Positions 45,112 to 53,931 of a DNA stretch of 64,000 nt are shown here, one piece after another (the stretch's first letter is position 1; each line of letters begins with the position of its first letter). Location of the stretch: positions 62,001 to 126,000 of the forward strand of contig LBMP01000008.1 of the NCBI GenBank assembly GCA_001184205.1, written 5' to 3'. Position numbers and translations under genes: made by a program. This DNA is from Desulfocarbo indianensis (lineage in GTDB: Bacteria > Desulfobacterota > Desulfarculia > Desulfarculales > Desulfarculaceae). The notes under the pieces were generated by a model. It made no database searches, was not told the origin of the DNA, and saw nothing but the letters and a program-made list of their open reading frames with translations.

Positions 45112-46422
45112 ATGGCTACCCAGGTGGAGCTTGCCCAACAGGGCGTGATCACGGAGGCGATGCGGACCATCGCCATGGAAGAAGGCTTGGAGCCGGAACA
45201 GGTGCGCCAGGGCTTTGCCCAAGGCCGCATCGTGGCCCCCTTGAACAGCGGGCGCCCTTGCCGGGTGGTGGGCATGGGCCAGGGCATGCGGACGAAGGTC
45301 AACGCCAGCATCGGCACCTCCACCGACCTGGCCGACGTGGAGGCCGAGGTGCAAAAGGCCCTGGCCGCCCAGGAGGCGGGGGCCGACACCCTGATGGAGC
45401 TTTCCGTGGGCGGCGATCTGGATTTGATCCGGCGCGAGGTATTGGCCGCGGTGGAGCTGCCCGTGGGCAACGTGCCTCTTTACCAGGCCTTTTGCGAGGC
45501 CCAGGAGCGCTACGGCGATGCCAACAAGCTGGACGATGAGCTCTTGTTCGATCTAATCGAAAGGCAATGCGCCGACGGCATTTCCTTCATGGCCATTCAC
45601 TGCGGCATCAATCTTTACACCCTGGAGCGGCTGGAAAAACAGAACTACCGCTACGGCGGCCTGGTGAGCAAGGGCGGCGCTTCCCTGGTGGCCTGGATGA
45701 AGGCCAATGGCCGCGAAAACCCGCTTTACGAGCGCTTCGACCGGGTGGCGGCGATTCTGAAGAAATACGACGTGGTGCTTTCCCTGGGCAACGGCCTCAG
45801 GGCCGGGGCCATCGCCGATTCCTTTGACCGGGCCATGGTGCAGGAGCTGATCATCAACTGCGAGCTGGCCCAGATCGGCCGCGAAATGGGCTGCCAGATG
45901 ATGGTGGAGGGGCCCGGCCACGTGCCCCTGGACCAGATCGAGGCCAATATCATCCTGCAGAAGCGCATGAGCGATTTCGCGCCCTATTACATGCTGGGAC
46001 CCATCCCCTGCGACGTGACCGCGGGCTATGATCACATCACCGCGGCCATCGGCGCGGCCCAGAGCGCGCGCTACGGCGCGGATCTGATCTGCTACATCAC
46101 CCCGGCCGAGCATCTGGCCCTGCCCAATCAGGCCGACGTGGTGGAAGGGGTGCGCGCGGCTCGGGCGGCGGCCTATATCGGAGACACCGCCAAATACCCG
46201 GAGCGCGGCCGCCGGCGCGACCTAGCCATGGCCAAGGCCCGCCGCGATTCCGACTGGGAGGCCCAGTTCAAGCTGGCCCTGTTCCCGAAAGTGGCCCAGG
46301 CCATCCGGGCGGACAGGTCGCCCGCCGATCAGCAGGCCTGCACCATGTGCGGCCAGTTCTGCGCCAACAAGGGCTCGGCCAACCTGTTCGGCCATTTGGC
46401 GTGCGGCACGGCCAAGGCTTGA
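45112..46422 (+). CDS. bzaF: 5-hydroxybenzimidazole synthase BzaF (ThiC paralogue)
   Basis: Radical-SAM enzyme of 436 residues of the ThiC family. Shared blocks are VELAQQGVITEAMRTIAMEEG, FAQGRIVAP, IGTSTDLADVEAEV, FMAIHCGINLYTLERL, MMVEGPGHVPLDQIEAN and LGPIPCDVTAGYDHITAAIGAA, with a C-terminal cluster motif C410-X2-C413-X3-C417. ThiC makes the thiamin pyrimidine and is normally under a TPP riboswitch; here a cobalamin riboswitch stands in front. BzaF turns aminoimidazole ribotide into 5-hydroxybenzimidazole, the first step to the benzimidazole lower ligand of B12 in anaerobes. The call rests mainly on regulation; a true ThiC is the alternative. Confidence 0.78.
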   Translation: MATQVELAQQGVITEAMRTIAMEEGLEPEQVRQGFAQGRIVAPLNSGRPCRVVGMGQGMRTKVNASIGTSTDLADVEAEVQKALAAQEAGADTLMELSVGGDLDLIRREVLAAVELPVGNVPLYQAFCEAQERYGDANKLDDELLFDLIERQCADGISFMAIHCGINLYTLERLEKQNYRYGGLVSKGGASLVAWMKANGRENPLYERFDRVAAILKKYDVVLSLGNGLRAGAIADSFDRAMVQELIINCELAQIGREMGCQMMVEGPGHVPLDQIEANIILQKRMSDFAPYYMLGPIPCDVTAGYDHITAAIGAAQSARYGADLICYITPAEHLALPNQADVVEGVRAARAAAYIGDTAKYPERGRRRDLAMAKARRDSDWEAQFKLALFPKVAQAIRADRSPADQQACTMCGQFCANKGSANLFGHLACGTAKA

Positions 46423-46449
46423 AAAAAAGCGCGCCGCTTGGTTGTAATG

Positions 46450-46486
46450 GCGAGGCCGCCGGCAAGGTTCCGGCGGCCTCGCTTTT
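46450..46486 (+). terminator. Intrinsic terminator after bzaF
   Basis: A perfect 13-bp stem GCGAGGCCGCCGG / CCGGCGGCCTCGC with 7-nt loop and TTTT, 27 bp after the stop. Confidence 0.92.
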
Positions 46487-47185
46487 AACGGCCGAGATTT
46501 CTTATAATTTAACGGGATATATTCAGAGGATACCGCCAACAGTCTCGTCGCTTAATCTTAACCATGCGGTTTAAATAAGCCAGCATCTTTTTAATATTGT
46601 TAATTTAATGCTTGAGATGCCAAGCCGGCAATAATGGCTTGTCTTGCGCTAGGTTGTCTGTAATTTTGCGTGGCGGATTATAAGAACAGCGATTTATCTT
46701 TGCGCTTCGGCAACTCTGTTATGCATGAGGCTGTCGCCGCGGATGGCGCATTGGCTTACATGTAAATCCTGACTTTTCAGTGAGGCGCGCGATTATTGCC
46801 CTCAATAGCGCCATGGGAAATGCTGCTGATTTATCGGCTCGGCACTCACGCCTGACTTCATATTCTAACGGAGGCCGGGCATGGGAAGAGGGCGTTTTGC
46901 CCGTTGTCAGCGATGCAGGCAATGATGCTTAGGGATGATGAAGGCTGCCTGGTTTGGATCCCGCGCGGGACGGACAAGCGGCATGAGGAGATCAGGATAG
47001 CGGTGGCTCAACTACTGGCTTGCGCTAAGGGGAAGGTGCTCGCCGACGTTGCGAGTCTGAACGTGGAACGCGCCGGGCGAACGCTGGTTTGCCAAGCTGG
47101 GGACTGCCGGCCGGTGGCGATGGAATCCGGCTTGGCCTTGCCCGCGCTGGCTTGCCAGGTGGGGTCTGCCGGCCGGTGGCGGGGG
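46487..47185. other. Gene-poor gap with a duplicated 36-37 bp unit
   Basis: About 700 bp without a convincing gene. The first 350 bp are AT-rich. Near its right end GCTGG[T/C]TTGCCA.. CTGCCGGCCGGTGGCG occurs twice (47083-47119 and 47146-47181, period 63 bp). An open frame from 46904 runs through, but it passes on into the antisense of the PilZ gene and lacks a ribosome-binding site, so I do not call it. Confidence 0.5.
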
Positions 47186-47860
47186 TCAGCGGGAAGCCCG
47201 CTCCACCTCTTCCACGCTGTGCACAAACTCGCCGATGTAGCTCCATTGGGCCCGTTGCAACTCCTGGAACTCCAAGCCCATGGTCAGGGCTTTTTTATCC
47301 AGCCGTTTGTTGCGCATCACCACGCCGAAGGAGCCTTGCTCGGGCGCAGACTCAAGTTTGAGTTCCAGGCGCTGCCCCACTTCCATGGAGGGGAGTTGGG
47401 AAGAGGGCACCTTGTAAATACTAACGAATTTGCAACCGCTTTGACTCAAATCCACAATGGCGCCGCTGATGCCTTCTCCAGCCACGCTCACCGTGGCGGA
47501 AAGGTAGCAATCCACCCTTTTGTCCCTGCGCAGCTCCTTGCGCGAGACCACTTTGGGAAAAGAGAGGAAAAACAAATTAAAAGGCCGTTCGGCCGCGCCT
47601 AAAATGTGGGATTGAAAAGTGTATACGCAGCCTCTGAACAGGTAATTAACCAGAACCAAATTGCCGGTGGAAATCTTGTTTTTTATCTGAAGGTCGCCTC
47701 TGGGTGACTTTACAATTAAGTAATTATCCGGGTCCATGCCCACTAGCTCAGACTTGAGAAAACTTTCCACCCCGTTAAGTTGAAATACTATTTTGGTGGG
47801 GATGTCAATCTCCAGCTTGTTGTTTTCCTGAGCCTGGCTGACGATGTTCTCAAGGTCCAT
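47186..47860 (-). CDS. PilZ-domain cyclic di-GMP receptor
   Basis: Protein of 224 residues with a YcgR-like N-terminal half and a C-terminal PilZ domain. The two ligand motifs are RRDKRVD (RxxxR) and DLSQSGCKF ([D/N]xSxxG). The N domain (IPTKIVFQLNGVESFLKSELVGMDPDNYLIV) resembles YcgR/PilZN, suggesting a flagellar brake or secretion partner. ATG 47860 is chosen because AGGGGG precedes it at 7 bp. A palindrome lies 56 bp upstream. Confidence 0.82.
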   Translation of the reverse strand: MDLENIVSQAQENNKLEIDIPTKIVFQLNGVESFLKSELVGMDPDNYLIVKSPRGDLQIKNKISTGNLVLVNYLFRGCVYTFQSHILGAAERPFNLFFLSFPKVVSRKELRRDKRVDCYLSATVSVAGEGISGAIVDLSQSGCKFVSIYKVPSSQLPSMEVGQRLELKLESAPEQGSFGVVMRNKRLDKKALTMGLEFQELQRAQWSYIGEFVHSVEEVERASR

Positions 47861-47915
47861 ATTCAATCCCCCTGAAGCGATCATGATCTTCGGGGCCGGC
47901 TATCCAATACGCGGC

Positions 47916-47940
47916 TGCATAATATTGGACAAATTATGCA
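47916..47940. promoter_or_regulatory. Inverted repeat upstream of the PilZ gene
   Basis: TGCATAAT (47916-47923) and ATTATGCA (47933-47940) are perfect 8-bp arms around a 9-bp spacer, 56-80 bp before the PilZ start codon. The position suits a repressor or activator site. The regulator is unknown. Confidence 0.55.
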
Positions 47941-48305
47941 AGTATTTCTTTAACCACCTGCTTACCCGTAAGATTCCCATGCAGGCTGCGTGAGCAAGCC
48001 CAACTATATAATAAATGACCGAGCTAAAAAGACGAAGCATTATGCGAGGCCGAGGCCAGGTTTTTTTCGTCTTTGTTAACGCGTTGAACACGGGAGCGGG
48101 GCGGCATGAAAACGACACGGTCGTCTAGTATTTAAAGTAGGTTGTCAATAATGTCAAGGGGCACTCGCATCTGCGCGATTTGAGCGATTGTTTTATATTT
48201 ATCATTTTTGGGGCGGGCGCACCCGCCGAGAGTGCCGCGCCGTTGAACGCGCCCCAGCCGGCAGCGCCCACCAAACCTGGGCAGGCGGTCAGCAGTCTGA
48301 AATCG
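47941..48305. other. Gap between the PilZ and PPC genes
   Basis: About 365 bp. It contains a GGCGGG/CCCGCC hairpin at 48213-48229 that lacks a T-run on the strand of the upstream gene. No gene, RNA family or mobile element is apparent. Confidence 0.4.
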
Positions 48306-48749
48306 TTAGTGTTCCTGCAAGAGCTCGAAACCAGTGGCCGGATCGATGCGTCTGGTCATATCGGAGCCGGTCAGCTCCAAAATCACCACCTCGGCGATTT
48401 TCCATATATCCAGCCCGGCGCGCACGCAGCCGGTTCTGCTCTGGCCGTCGCGCCCCAGAGCGGCGTGCATATGCAGCTTGGGCTGGCCCTCGGCGTTGGG
48501 GAATATCGTGCCCACGGCCGCGGCCTCGTGGATATCGTTGATGTCGTGGAAAAGGGGCGTTACCGGCGTGGCGTCGCCATCCAAGGGCCCCACCACCAGG
48601 CGGCCCGGCCCGGCGCCGCCCAAAAGGGCGCAAAAGGCGCGGCTGACGCCGTGCTCCCTGGCGAAACTTTCTATGGCGTCGGGCAGGCGGTCGCCGTCCT
48701 CCAGGCGAAGCACAAAGGCCCTGCCCAATTTGGCTTCGGAATACTTCAT
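48306..48749 (-). CDS. PPC (DUF296) domain protein
   Basis: Protein of 147 residues made of one PPC/DUF296 domain (GRAFVLRLEDGDRLPDAIESFAREHGVSRAFCALLGGAGPGRLVVGP, LHMHAALGRDG, EVVILEL). The His-x-His pair in the LHMHAALG block is the likely metal site of the trimeric fold. Called DNA-binding in plants because of AT-hooks, which are absent here; the bacterial function is unknown. It lies 32 bp after the Mog-type gene on the same strand. Confidence 0.87.
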   Translation of the reverse strand: MKYSEAKLGRAFVLRLEDGDRLPDAIESFAREHGVSRAFCALLGGAGPGRLVVGPLDGDATPVTPLFHDINDIHEAAAVGTIFPNAEGQPKLHMHAALGRDGQSRTGCVRAGLDIWKIAEVVILELTGSDMTRRIDPATGFELLQEH

Positions 48750-48781
48750 GGTTCACGTACCGTCGGAAGGAATGCCATGGG

Positions 48782-49273
48782 CTAACGCGCGCAGTCCCTC
48801 TGGTCGCCCTTTAGCTTGTCCAGCGCGTGGCCCAAGGCGGGCAGGATGGTCTCCAAGCCTTCCAGGGAACCCTTGGGCGAGCCGGGCAGGTTCACGATGA
48901 GGGTCGATTTGCGAATTGCGCAGATACCCCTGGATAGCATAGCATGAGGAGTGTGTTGCAGGCCGGCTTGGCGCATGGCCTCGGCCATGCCGGGCACTTC
49001 CCGTTCCATGATGCTCTTGGTGGCCTCCGGGGTGATGTCGCGGGGGCTTAGCCCGGTGCCGCCGGTGGTCAACACCAAAGCCAGCGCCATCTCGTCGGCG
49101 TAACCTTTGAGCGCCGCGGCTATCTGGTCTGGCTCGTCGGGCACCGTGGCGGCATGGGCCACTATTATCCCCTGGGTTTCCAATACGTTTTTCAATTGGG
49201 CCCCCGCCAGGTCCTGGCGTTCGCCGCGGGATGCCTTGTCGCTGATGGTTAGAATGGCTGCCTGGTGGTTCAT
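48782..49273 (-). CDS. Molybdopterin adenylyltransferase, MogA/MoaB type
   Basis: Protein of 163 residues of the MogA/MoaB fold that activates molybdopterin with AMP before metal insertion. Signature blocks are AILTISDKASRGERQDLAG, LVLTTGGTGLSPRDITPEAT and LIVNLPGSPKGSLEGLETILPAL. It starts at ATG 49273. With the PPC gene it forms a small minus-strand pair; other molybdenum genes are not in the window. Confidence 0.9.
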   Translation of the reverse strand: MNHQAAILTISDKASRGERQDLAGAQLKNVLETQGIIVAHAATVPDEPDQIAAALKGYADEMALALVLTTGGTGLSPRDITPEATKSIMEREVPGMAEAMRQAGLQHTPHAMLSRGICAIRKSTLIVNLPGSPKGSLEGLETILPALGHALDKLKGDQRDCAR

Positions 49274-49348
49274 AAAAAAAATTTACACCAAAGCTGATAG
49301 GCTGCAAAGAGAATTTGCTTCTTCAGACTTTGTGAAAAAGGTGACCAT

Positions 49349-49379
49349 AAATACCACAGTAGTTACATTTATGGTATTT
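49349..49379. promoter_or_regulatory. Inverted repeat between the mog-type and cyclase genes
   Basis: AAATACCA (49349-49356) and TGGTATTT (49372-49379) enclose a 15-nt AT-rich spacer in the 161-bp divergent gap. It could be an operator shared by the two divergent genes. Confidence 0.45.
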
Positions 49380-49434
49380 TTACATCATATAACCTGATGG
49401 TTTGCTGGATTTATCAGAACTAGCGGTCAGGCAA

Positions 49435-51009
49435 ATGAGTTGGTTTTCGGCTAAAAACAGCGGCGGCATATCTTCCTTCAGCGGCGGGTTTGTGGACCCC
49501 GCCCGTGAAGCCGAGTACCGCCAGGACAATTTCCCCGCCTTCCTGCGCGAGGTTCGCTTGGTGGCCGTGGTGGGTGGCTTGTTCTATCTGCTCGGTTTCG
49601 GGGTCGATTGCCAGATATTGCACGAGGGGCCGCTCCTTTGGTGGCTGCTGTTCATACGCATATTGTTCGCCGCGCTGGCCATGGGCTTGGCTTCCTACAT
49701 CAGGCCTACCATGGATTACCGGTTGGTGGACCGGTTGGCGTTTGTGGTCATGCTGGCCTGCTCGGCCGCCACCTGCCTGATCATAGTGCTTAGCCAGGTG
49801 GGCTCCCTGGGTCTTATCCAGCACTCGCTGACCGTGTTCGTTTTCGTCACGGTTTATTATATCTTCGTGCCCGGAAGGCTGCTTTACAGCGCCATCAGCG
49901 CGGTATCGTTCACCATATGCTTTCTGATCCTGGGCCGGCTTTACCTTTCCCACACCCCTTCGGCCTTTACGGTGGTCACGCTTTACATGGTGATGGTGAA
50001 CCTCCTGGGCATAATGGTCACCCAGCGGCTGCAGCGCTTGCGACGCATGCAATACTCCATCTTGCAGGCAGAGCGCCAGGCCAACGCGGCCCTGCGCCAC
50101 GAGGTGGAAGAACGCATCAAGGCGGAAAACGAGGTGCGGGAGACCGAGGAGCGCTTCCGCCGCCTGGTGGAGCTTTCGCCGGACGCCATCGTGGTGCATA
50201 AGGACGGCGGTATTCTTTACGTCAACGCGGCGGCCCAGCGGCTTTTCAAGATACCGCCAGATGGCTCCTTCCGCGGCATGAGTGTTTTTGATTTCGTGCA
50301 GCGCGACTATCACGACATTGTCAAGAAGCGCATGAGATCCCTGGCCGAGGGGGTGGCTTTCCTGGCCTCGGTGGAATTGAAGCTGCTTTGCAGCGACGGC
50401 GAGACCATAGACGCGGAAGTGGTTTCCGGCACCACCCAGTACAAGGGACAGACCGCCATCCAAAGCATTGTCCGCGACGTGAGCATCCGCAAGATGATGG
50501 AGAACGAACTGCGGCGCCTGGCGGATCATGACGCCTTGACCGGCACCTATAATCGCCGCCGCTTCGAGGAGTTGAGCGAGGCCGAAATGGAGCGGGCCAA
50601 GCGCTACGCCAGGCCCCTCAGCGTTTTGCTTATAGATATCGACCGGTTCAAGGAAATAAATGACAGGCACGGCCACGCGGCGGGCGATTTGGTGCTGCAC
50701 GAGTTGGTCAAGGTCTGCCAAAACCAGTTGCGGTCGCAGGATGTGCTGGGCCGTTTGGGAGGGGATGAATTCGGCATAACCATGGCTGAAAGCGATCGCC
50801 AGGCCGCGCTGAACGCGGCGGCGCGCCTGCGCCGGGCCGTGGCCGAGATGGAAATACCCTGGGGCCGCAATAAGATCCGTCTCACCGTGAGCGTGGGCGT
50901 GGCCGAACGCTTGGCCCAGGACCTGCGCCTGGAAGACTGCCTGCGCCGGGCCGATGACGCCCTGTACGCGGCCAAGCACGCGGGCCGCGACCGGGTGGAG
51001 GCGGCTTGA
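49435..51009 (+). CDS. Membrane-bound diguanylate cyclase with PAS and GGDEF domains
   Basis: Protein of 524 residues from ATG 49435. Six hydrophobic helices (about residues 40-210) form a membrane sensor. A coiled coil and PAS domain follow (RFRRLVELSPDAIVVHKDGGILYVNAAAQRLF), then a GGDEF domain. The active site RLGGDEFGI is intact and RSQD lies five residues before GGDEF, the expected feedback I-site. It makes cyclic di-GMP, and the PilZ and HD-GYP genes in this window could belong to the same network. Confidence 0.9.
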   Translation: MSWFSAKNSGGISSFSGGFVDPAREAEYRQDNFPAFLREVRLVAVVGGLFYLLGFGVDCQILHEGPLLWWLLFIRILFAALAMGLASYIRPTMDYRLVDRLAFVVMLACSAATCLIIVLSQVGSLGLIQHSLTVFVFVTVYYIFVPGRLLYSAISAVSFTICFLILGRLYLSHTPSAFTVVTLYMVMVNLLGIMVTQRLQRLRRMQYSILQAERQANAALRHEVEERIKAENEVRETEERFRRLVELSPDAIVVHKDGGILYVNAAAQRLFKIPPDGSFRGMSVFDFVQRDYHDIVKKRMRSLAEGVAFLASVELKLLCSDGETIDAEVVSGTTQYKGQTAIQSIVRDVSIRKMMENELRRLADHDALTGTYNRRRFEELSEAEMERAKRYARPLSVLLIDIDRFKEINDRHGHAAGDLVLHELVKVCQNQLRSQDVLGRLGGDEFGITMAESDRQAALNAAARLRRAVAEMEIPWGRNKIRLTVSVGVAERLAQDLRLEDCLRRADDALYAAKHAGRDRVEAA

Positions 51010-51073
51010 GGCTTCGCTTTCACAGGGCCGCTTCAAGAATTTCATCTCCTGTCTCGATTCCTGCCTGATTTGC

Positions 51074-52063
51074 TCAGAATCTATAAGAGGCGCCAGCCTT
51101 TAAAACCTCGGTTTCCGCTTTTAGTTCCCGTGACATTCTTTGCAGTGCATAATCGCAGGTGTCATGCGCCGAAAGAAACACTTTGGCGGGAGCGGCGCGG
51201 TTGATGGCCGCGATAGCCAAGTCGAGGTCTTGATCGGTAATGCGCCGCCAAGGCGGCTTTCCGGTGCCGAACACCATTATCGTCTGCAAGCCGGGTTTTT
51301 TAAGCCTGCTCTCCGTAAGGGGAAAATGCATGCCCCCCACGATGGCGTGGACGGGGTCGGAACATAGCCGGGAAGCCATGGTTAAAACGGTTTCAATGCC
51401 AGGATGGGTGCAGGCGGTGACCACCACCAGCCCCTTGTTTTTGATTCGGAACAGTAGGGCCTGTTCCTCGCACCATCCCATGAGGAAAAGCCTTCTGGCC
51501 AAGGGCCCGGTGGTGCCTATGCCGCCGGGCAGGACCATGGGGCCTTGCGCCACGGTAAAACGGGGACCGGCTTCTTGAGCGGGAGCAGGAAGATAGCACT
51601 CGACGTCCTTCGTATCTCCCAAAGCCTGGGGAAAGATCACGGTCTTTTTGCGGTAGGCGCGCTCTCCGCCCATGTGGTCCGGGTGCAAATGGGAAATCAC
51701 CACCAAGGGGGCTTGACGCCAGGCCAAGCCCAGTTGCCGGCTGTTGTGCTGGAACACTCCGTTCTGATCGCCAAAGCCCAGATCGTACACAAGCTCGCCT
51801 CGTTCGCTCTTGAGTAAATAACTGACGCCCGGCTCGCCCAGAAATCCGTCTAAACGCGCCCACTCCGACAGGGGGGTGAACTCGACCCGCTCCAATTCCG
51901 GGAGATTCAATAGTTGGGCCCGCGCCAGTCTTGCCTGGTTCTGCTGAGCCGCCAAGGCTTGCTCGCGGCGGAACCCGCGGTTCTTCCACCACAACCAAGG
52001 AATAAGAAATGAAGAAGCCGCCGCCAGGACCGGCCACCATGCAATGGAAAATCTGCGATTCAT
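51074..52063 (-). CDS. Membrane-anchored metallo-beta-lactamase-fold hydrolase
   Basis: Protein of 329 residues with an N-terminal anchor (FSIAWWPVLAAASSFLIPWLWW) followed by an MBL domain. Metal ligands are HLHPDHMGG, TACTHPG and HDTCD near the end. The middle with GGMHFPLTES resembles the DHPS/RNase Z-like branch that includes the dihydropterin-ribofuranosyl-aminobenzene-phosphate synthase of methanogens. The reaction here is unknown. Confidence 0.82.
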   Translation of the reverse strand: MNRRFSIAWWPVLAAASSFLIPWLWWKNRGFRREQALAAQQNQARLARAQLLNLPELERVEFTPLSEWARLDGFLGEPGVSYLLKSERGELVYDLGFGDQNGVFQHNSRQLGLAWRQAPLVVISHLHPDHMGGERAYRKKTVIFPQALGDTKDVECYLPAPAQEAGPRFTVAQGPMVLPGGIGTTGPLARRLFLMGWCEEQALLFRIKNKGLVVVTACTHPGIETVLTMASRLCSDPVHAIVGGMHFPLTESRLKKPGLQTIMVFGTGKPPWRRITDQDLDLAIAAINRAAPAKVFLSAHDTCDYALQRMSRELKAETEVLKAGASYRF

Positions 52064-52320
52064 TTAATAAGTCTCCAGAAATGGGTGAGGGTGGATTCTT
52101 TCTTTTTGTAAAATTGGCGATAGCTAATAAGGTGCCAATTTAAAGTGCTATTTATTTCAAGATGTTACTTGATTAGCATTTCACCGTTGGCCAAATATGA
52201 TAAATAATATGTTAGATATGGCTAAACAATAAATATATGTCAAATATAACACTCTGTCGGACCGCGTTTGCTGCCTTGAGATGGGCTCACTGGGCAGCCA
52301 CTGGAGAAAACGGCGAACAA

Positions 52321-53853
52321 ATGGACCGCAACCAGTTCTTTAAAGAGGCCATAATGCGCATCTCCGGCAGCATGGAGATAGAAAAGGCGCTTTACGAATC
52401 ATACCGTTACCTCAAGGAATTCATGCCGTTGGATAATCTGATGCTCATGCATCCCGATTTCGATGGGTGTTTCATGCGCGTGGTGGCCACGGCCAACGAA
52501 GATGGCGGGTATTTGGACAACCGGCGATGGGAGTTGCCTCCCCAGGTGATGAGTGAGATTCGGGCCAACCAAGTGCCGGAAGTAATGTTGATAAACCAGC
52601 CGGAAGCCCATTTTATAGCCAAACACTCCCTGGCGCTGGGCTCGGCCGGCTCATCAATTATCGTGGTGAGACTCTTGGTGGATAATAAACTGGTGGGTTC
52701 GCTCATTTTTCAAGTATCGGGCAACAATCGTTACGCTCCCCAACATGCGGAATTGGTGGCTTCCTTGCGCGAGCCCTTTGCCATCGCCTTATCCAACACC
52801 TTGCGCTATCAGGAACTGCTTTCCCTCAAAGAGCGCTTGGCAGATGACAGCCGTTTTTTCCAAGACGAATTGAGAAAGATGACGGCCGGCGGACAAATCG
52901 TGGGCGCGGAGTACGGCTTGAAAGGCGTGATGGATATGGTGCGGCAAGTAGCGCCACTTGACAGCCCGGTATTGCTGTTGGGCGAGACCGGCACGGGTAA
53001 GGAAGTGATCGCCGGAGCGCTGCATAGCCTCTCCAACCACCGGCAAGGCCCGTTCGTCCGGATCAATTGCGGAGCCATAGCGCCCAGTCTGCTGGACAGC
53101 GAACTTTTCGGTTATGAAAAAGGTGCCTTCACCGGCGCCATCGCCACCAAGCGCGGTTTGTTCGAGCGCGCTGGGGAGGGAACCATTTTTCTGGACGAGG
53201 TCGGCGAACTTACCGGGGAAGCCCAAGTGCGTTTGTTGCGCGTGCTGCAAGAAAAAGAACTAGAGCGGGTGGGAGGCGACCGGGCCATTAAGGTGGGAGC
53301 CAGGGTCATCGCCGCCACCAACCGCGATTTGGAGGCCATGGTGGCGGAAGGGCTTTTCCGCAAGGACCTGTATTTCCGCCTAATGGTGTTTCCCATCCTA
53401 TTGCCGCCGCTTCGTTTGCGGCGGCGCGATATTCCAGCCCTGACCCATCATTTCATCCAGAAAAAGACCCGGCAGATGGGCCTCAAGCGAATCCCCGAAT
53501 TGGCGCCAAGGGCTTTGGAGGACCTTATGGATTATGATTGGCCCGGCAATGTGCGCGAGCTGGAAAATGCGGTGGAAAGGGCCATTATTCTGAGCAGGGG
53601 AGGTCCACTGGTTCTCAACATGGATAGACGCCCCTGGCCCACGACCGAAGCGCGCTCGCCTGAAGGACCAGAGCCTGCCGCTTGGACCTTGCGGGAAATG
53701 GAAGCGCGGCACATCCAAAAGGCGCTCAAGGCCTGCGGCGGCAAGGTTTCCGGCCGGGGAGGCGCGGCCGAGTTGTTGGACATGCATCCTTCCACTCTGC
53801 GGGCCAAGATGCGCAAGCTCCGCATACCTTTTGGCAGGAAAGGCCTGGGATAG
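52321..53853 (+). CDS. Sigma-54-dependent transcriptional activator with GAF domain
   Basis: Activator of 510 residues. The N-terminal about 170 residues resemble a GAF sensor domain. The AAA+ domain has Walker A GETGTGKE, GAFTGA (sigma-54 contact) in FGYEKGAFTGA, Walker B TIFLDEVGEL and the arginine-rich sensor. The C-terminus is a Fis-type helix-turn-helix (KALKACGGKVSGRGGAAELLDMHPSTLRAKMRKL). There is no receiver domain, so it senses a ligand directly, like FhlA. ATG 52321 is preferred; ATG 52237 is in frame but poorly supported. The 257 bp before it are AT-rich. Confidence 0.9.
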   Translation: MDRNQFFKEAIMRISGSMEIEKALYESYRYLKEFMPLDNLMLMHPDFDGCFMRVVATANEDGGYLDNRRWELPPQVMSEIRANQVPEVMLINQPEAHFIAKHSLALGSAGSSIIVVRLLVDNKLVGSLIFQVSGNNRYAPQHAELVASLREPFAIALSNTLRYQELLSLKERLADDSRFFQDELRKMTAGGQIVGAEYGLKGVMDMVRQVAPLDSPVLLLGETGTGKEVIAGALHSLSNHRQGPFVRINCGAIAPSLLDSELFGYEKGAFTGAIATKRGLFERAGEGTIFLDEVGELTGEAQVRLLRVLQEKELERVGGDRAIKVGARVIAATNRDLEAMVAEGLFRKDLYFRLMVFPILLPPLRLRRRDIPALTHHFIQKKTRQMGLKRIPELAPRALEDLMDYDWPGNVRELENAVERAIILSRGGPLVLNMDRRPWPTTEARSPEGPEPAAWTLREMEARHIQKALKACGGKVSGRGGAAELLDMHPSTLRAKMRKLRIPFGRKGLG

Positions 53854-53870
53854 CTTTCGGAGAGCGGATC

Positions 53871-53900
53871 AAAAAAGAGAGCCCGGCTTTAACCGGGCTC
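53871..53900 (-). terminator. Intrinsic terminator of the EF-G-like gene
   Basis: GAGCCCGG / CCGGGCTC stem with a 6-nt loop; on the minus strand it is followed by TCTTTTTT. It lies about 30 bp after the GTPase stop codon. Confidence 0.85.
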
Positions 53901-53931
53901 CCTGGTCATTGGCAATGAGCGGGAGGGCTTT

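Noticed and set aside
45112..46422. Thiamin enzyme ThiC
   Set aside because: The preceding RNA is a cobalamin, not a TPP, riboswitch. Kept as the alternative to BzaF, not as the main call.
47083..47181. CRISPR array
   Set aside because: Only two imperfect repeat copies with unequal lengths, and no cas genes in the window.
46904..47602. Open frame through the gap after bzaF
   Set aside because: No ribosome-binding site, runs into the antisense of the PilZ gene, and its later part is clearly a shadow. The first 90 codons look protein-like but match nothing I know.
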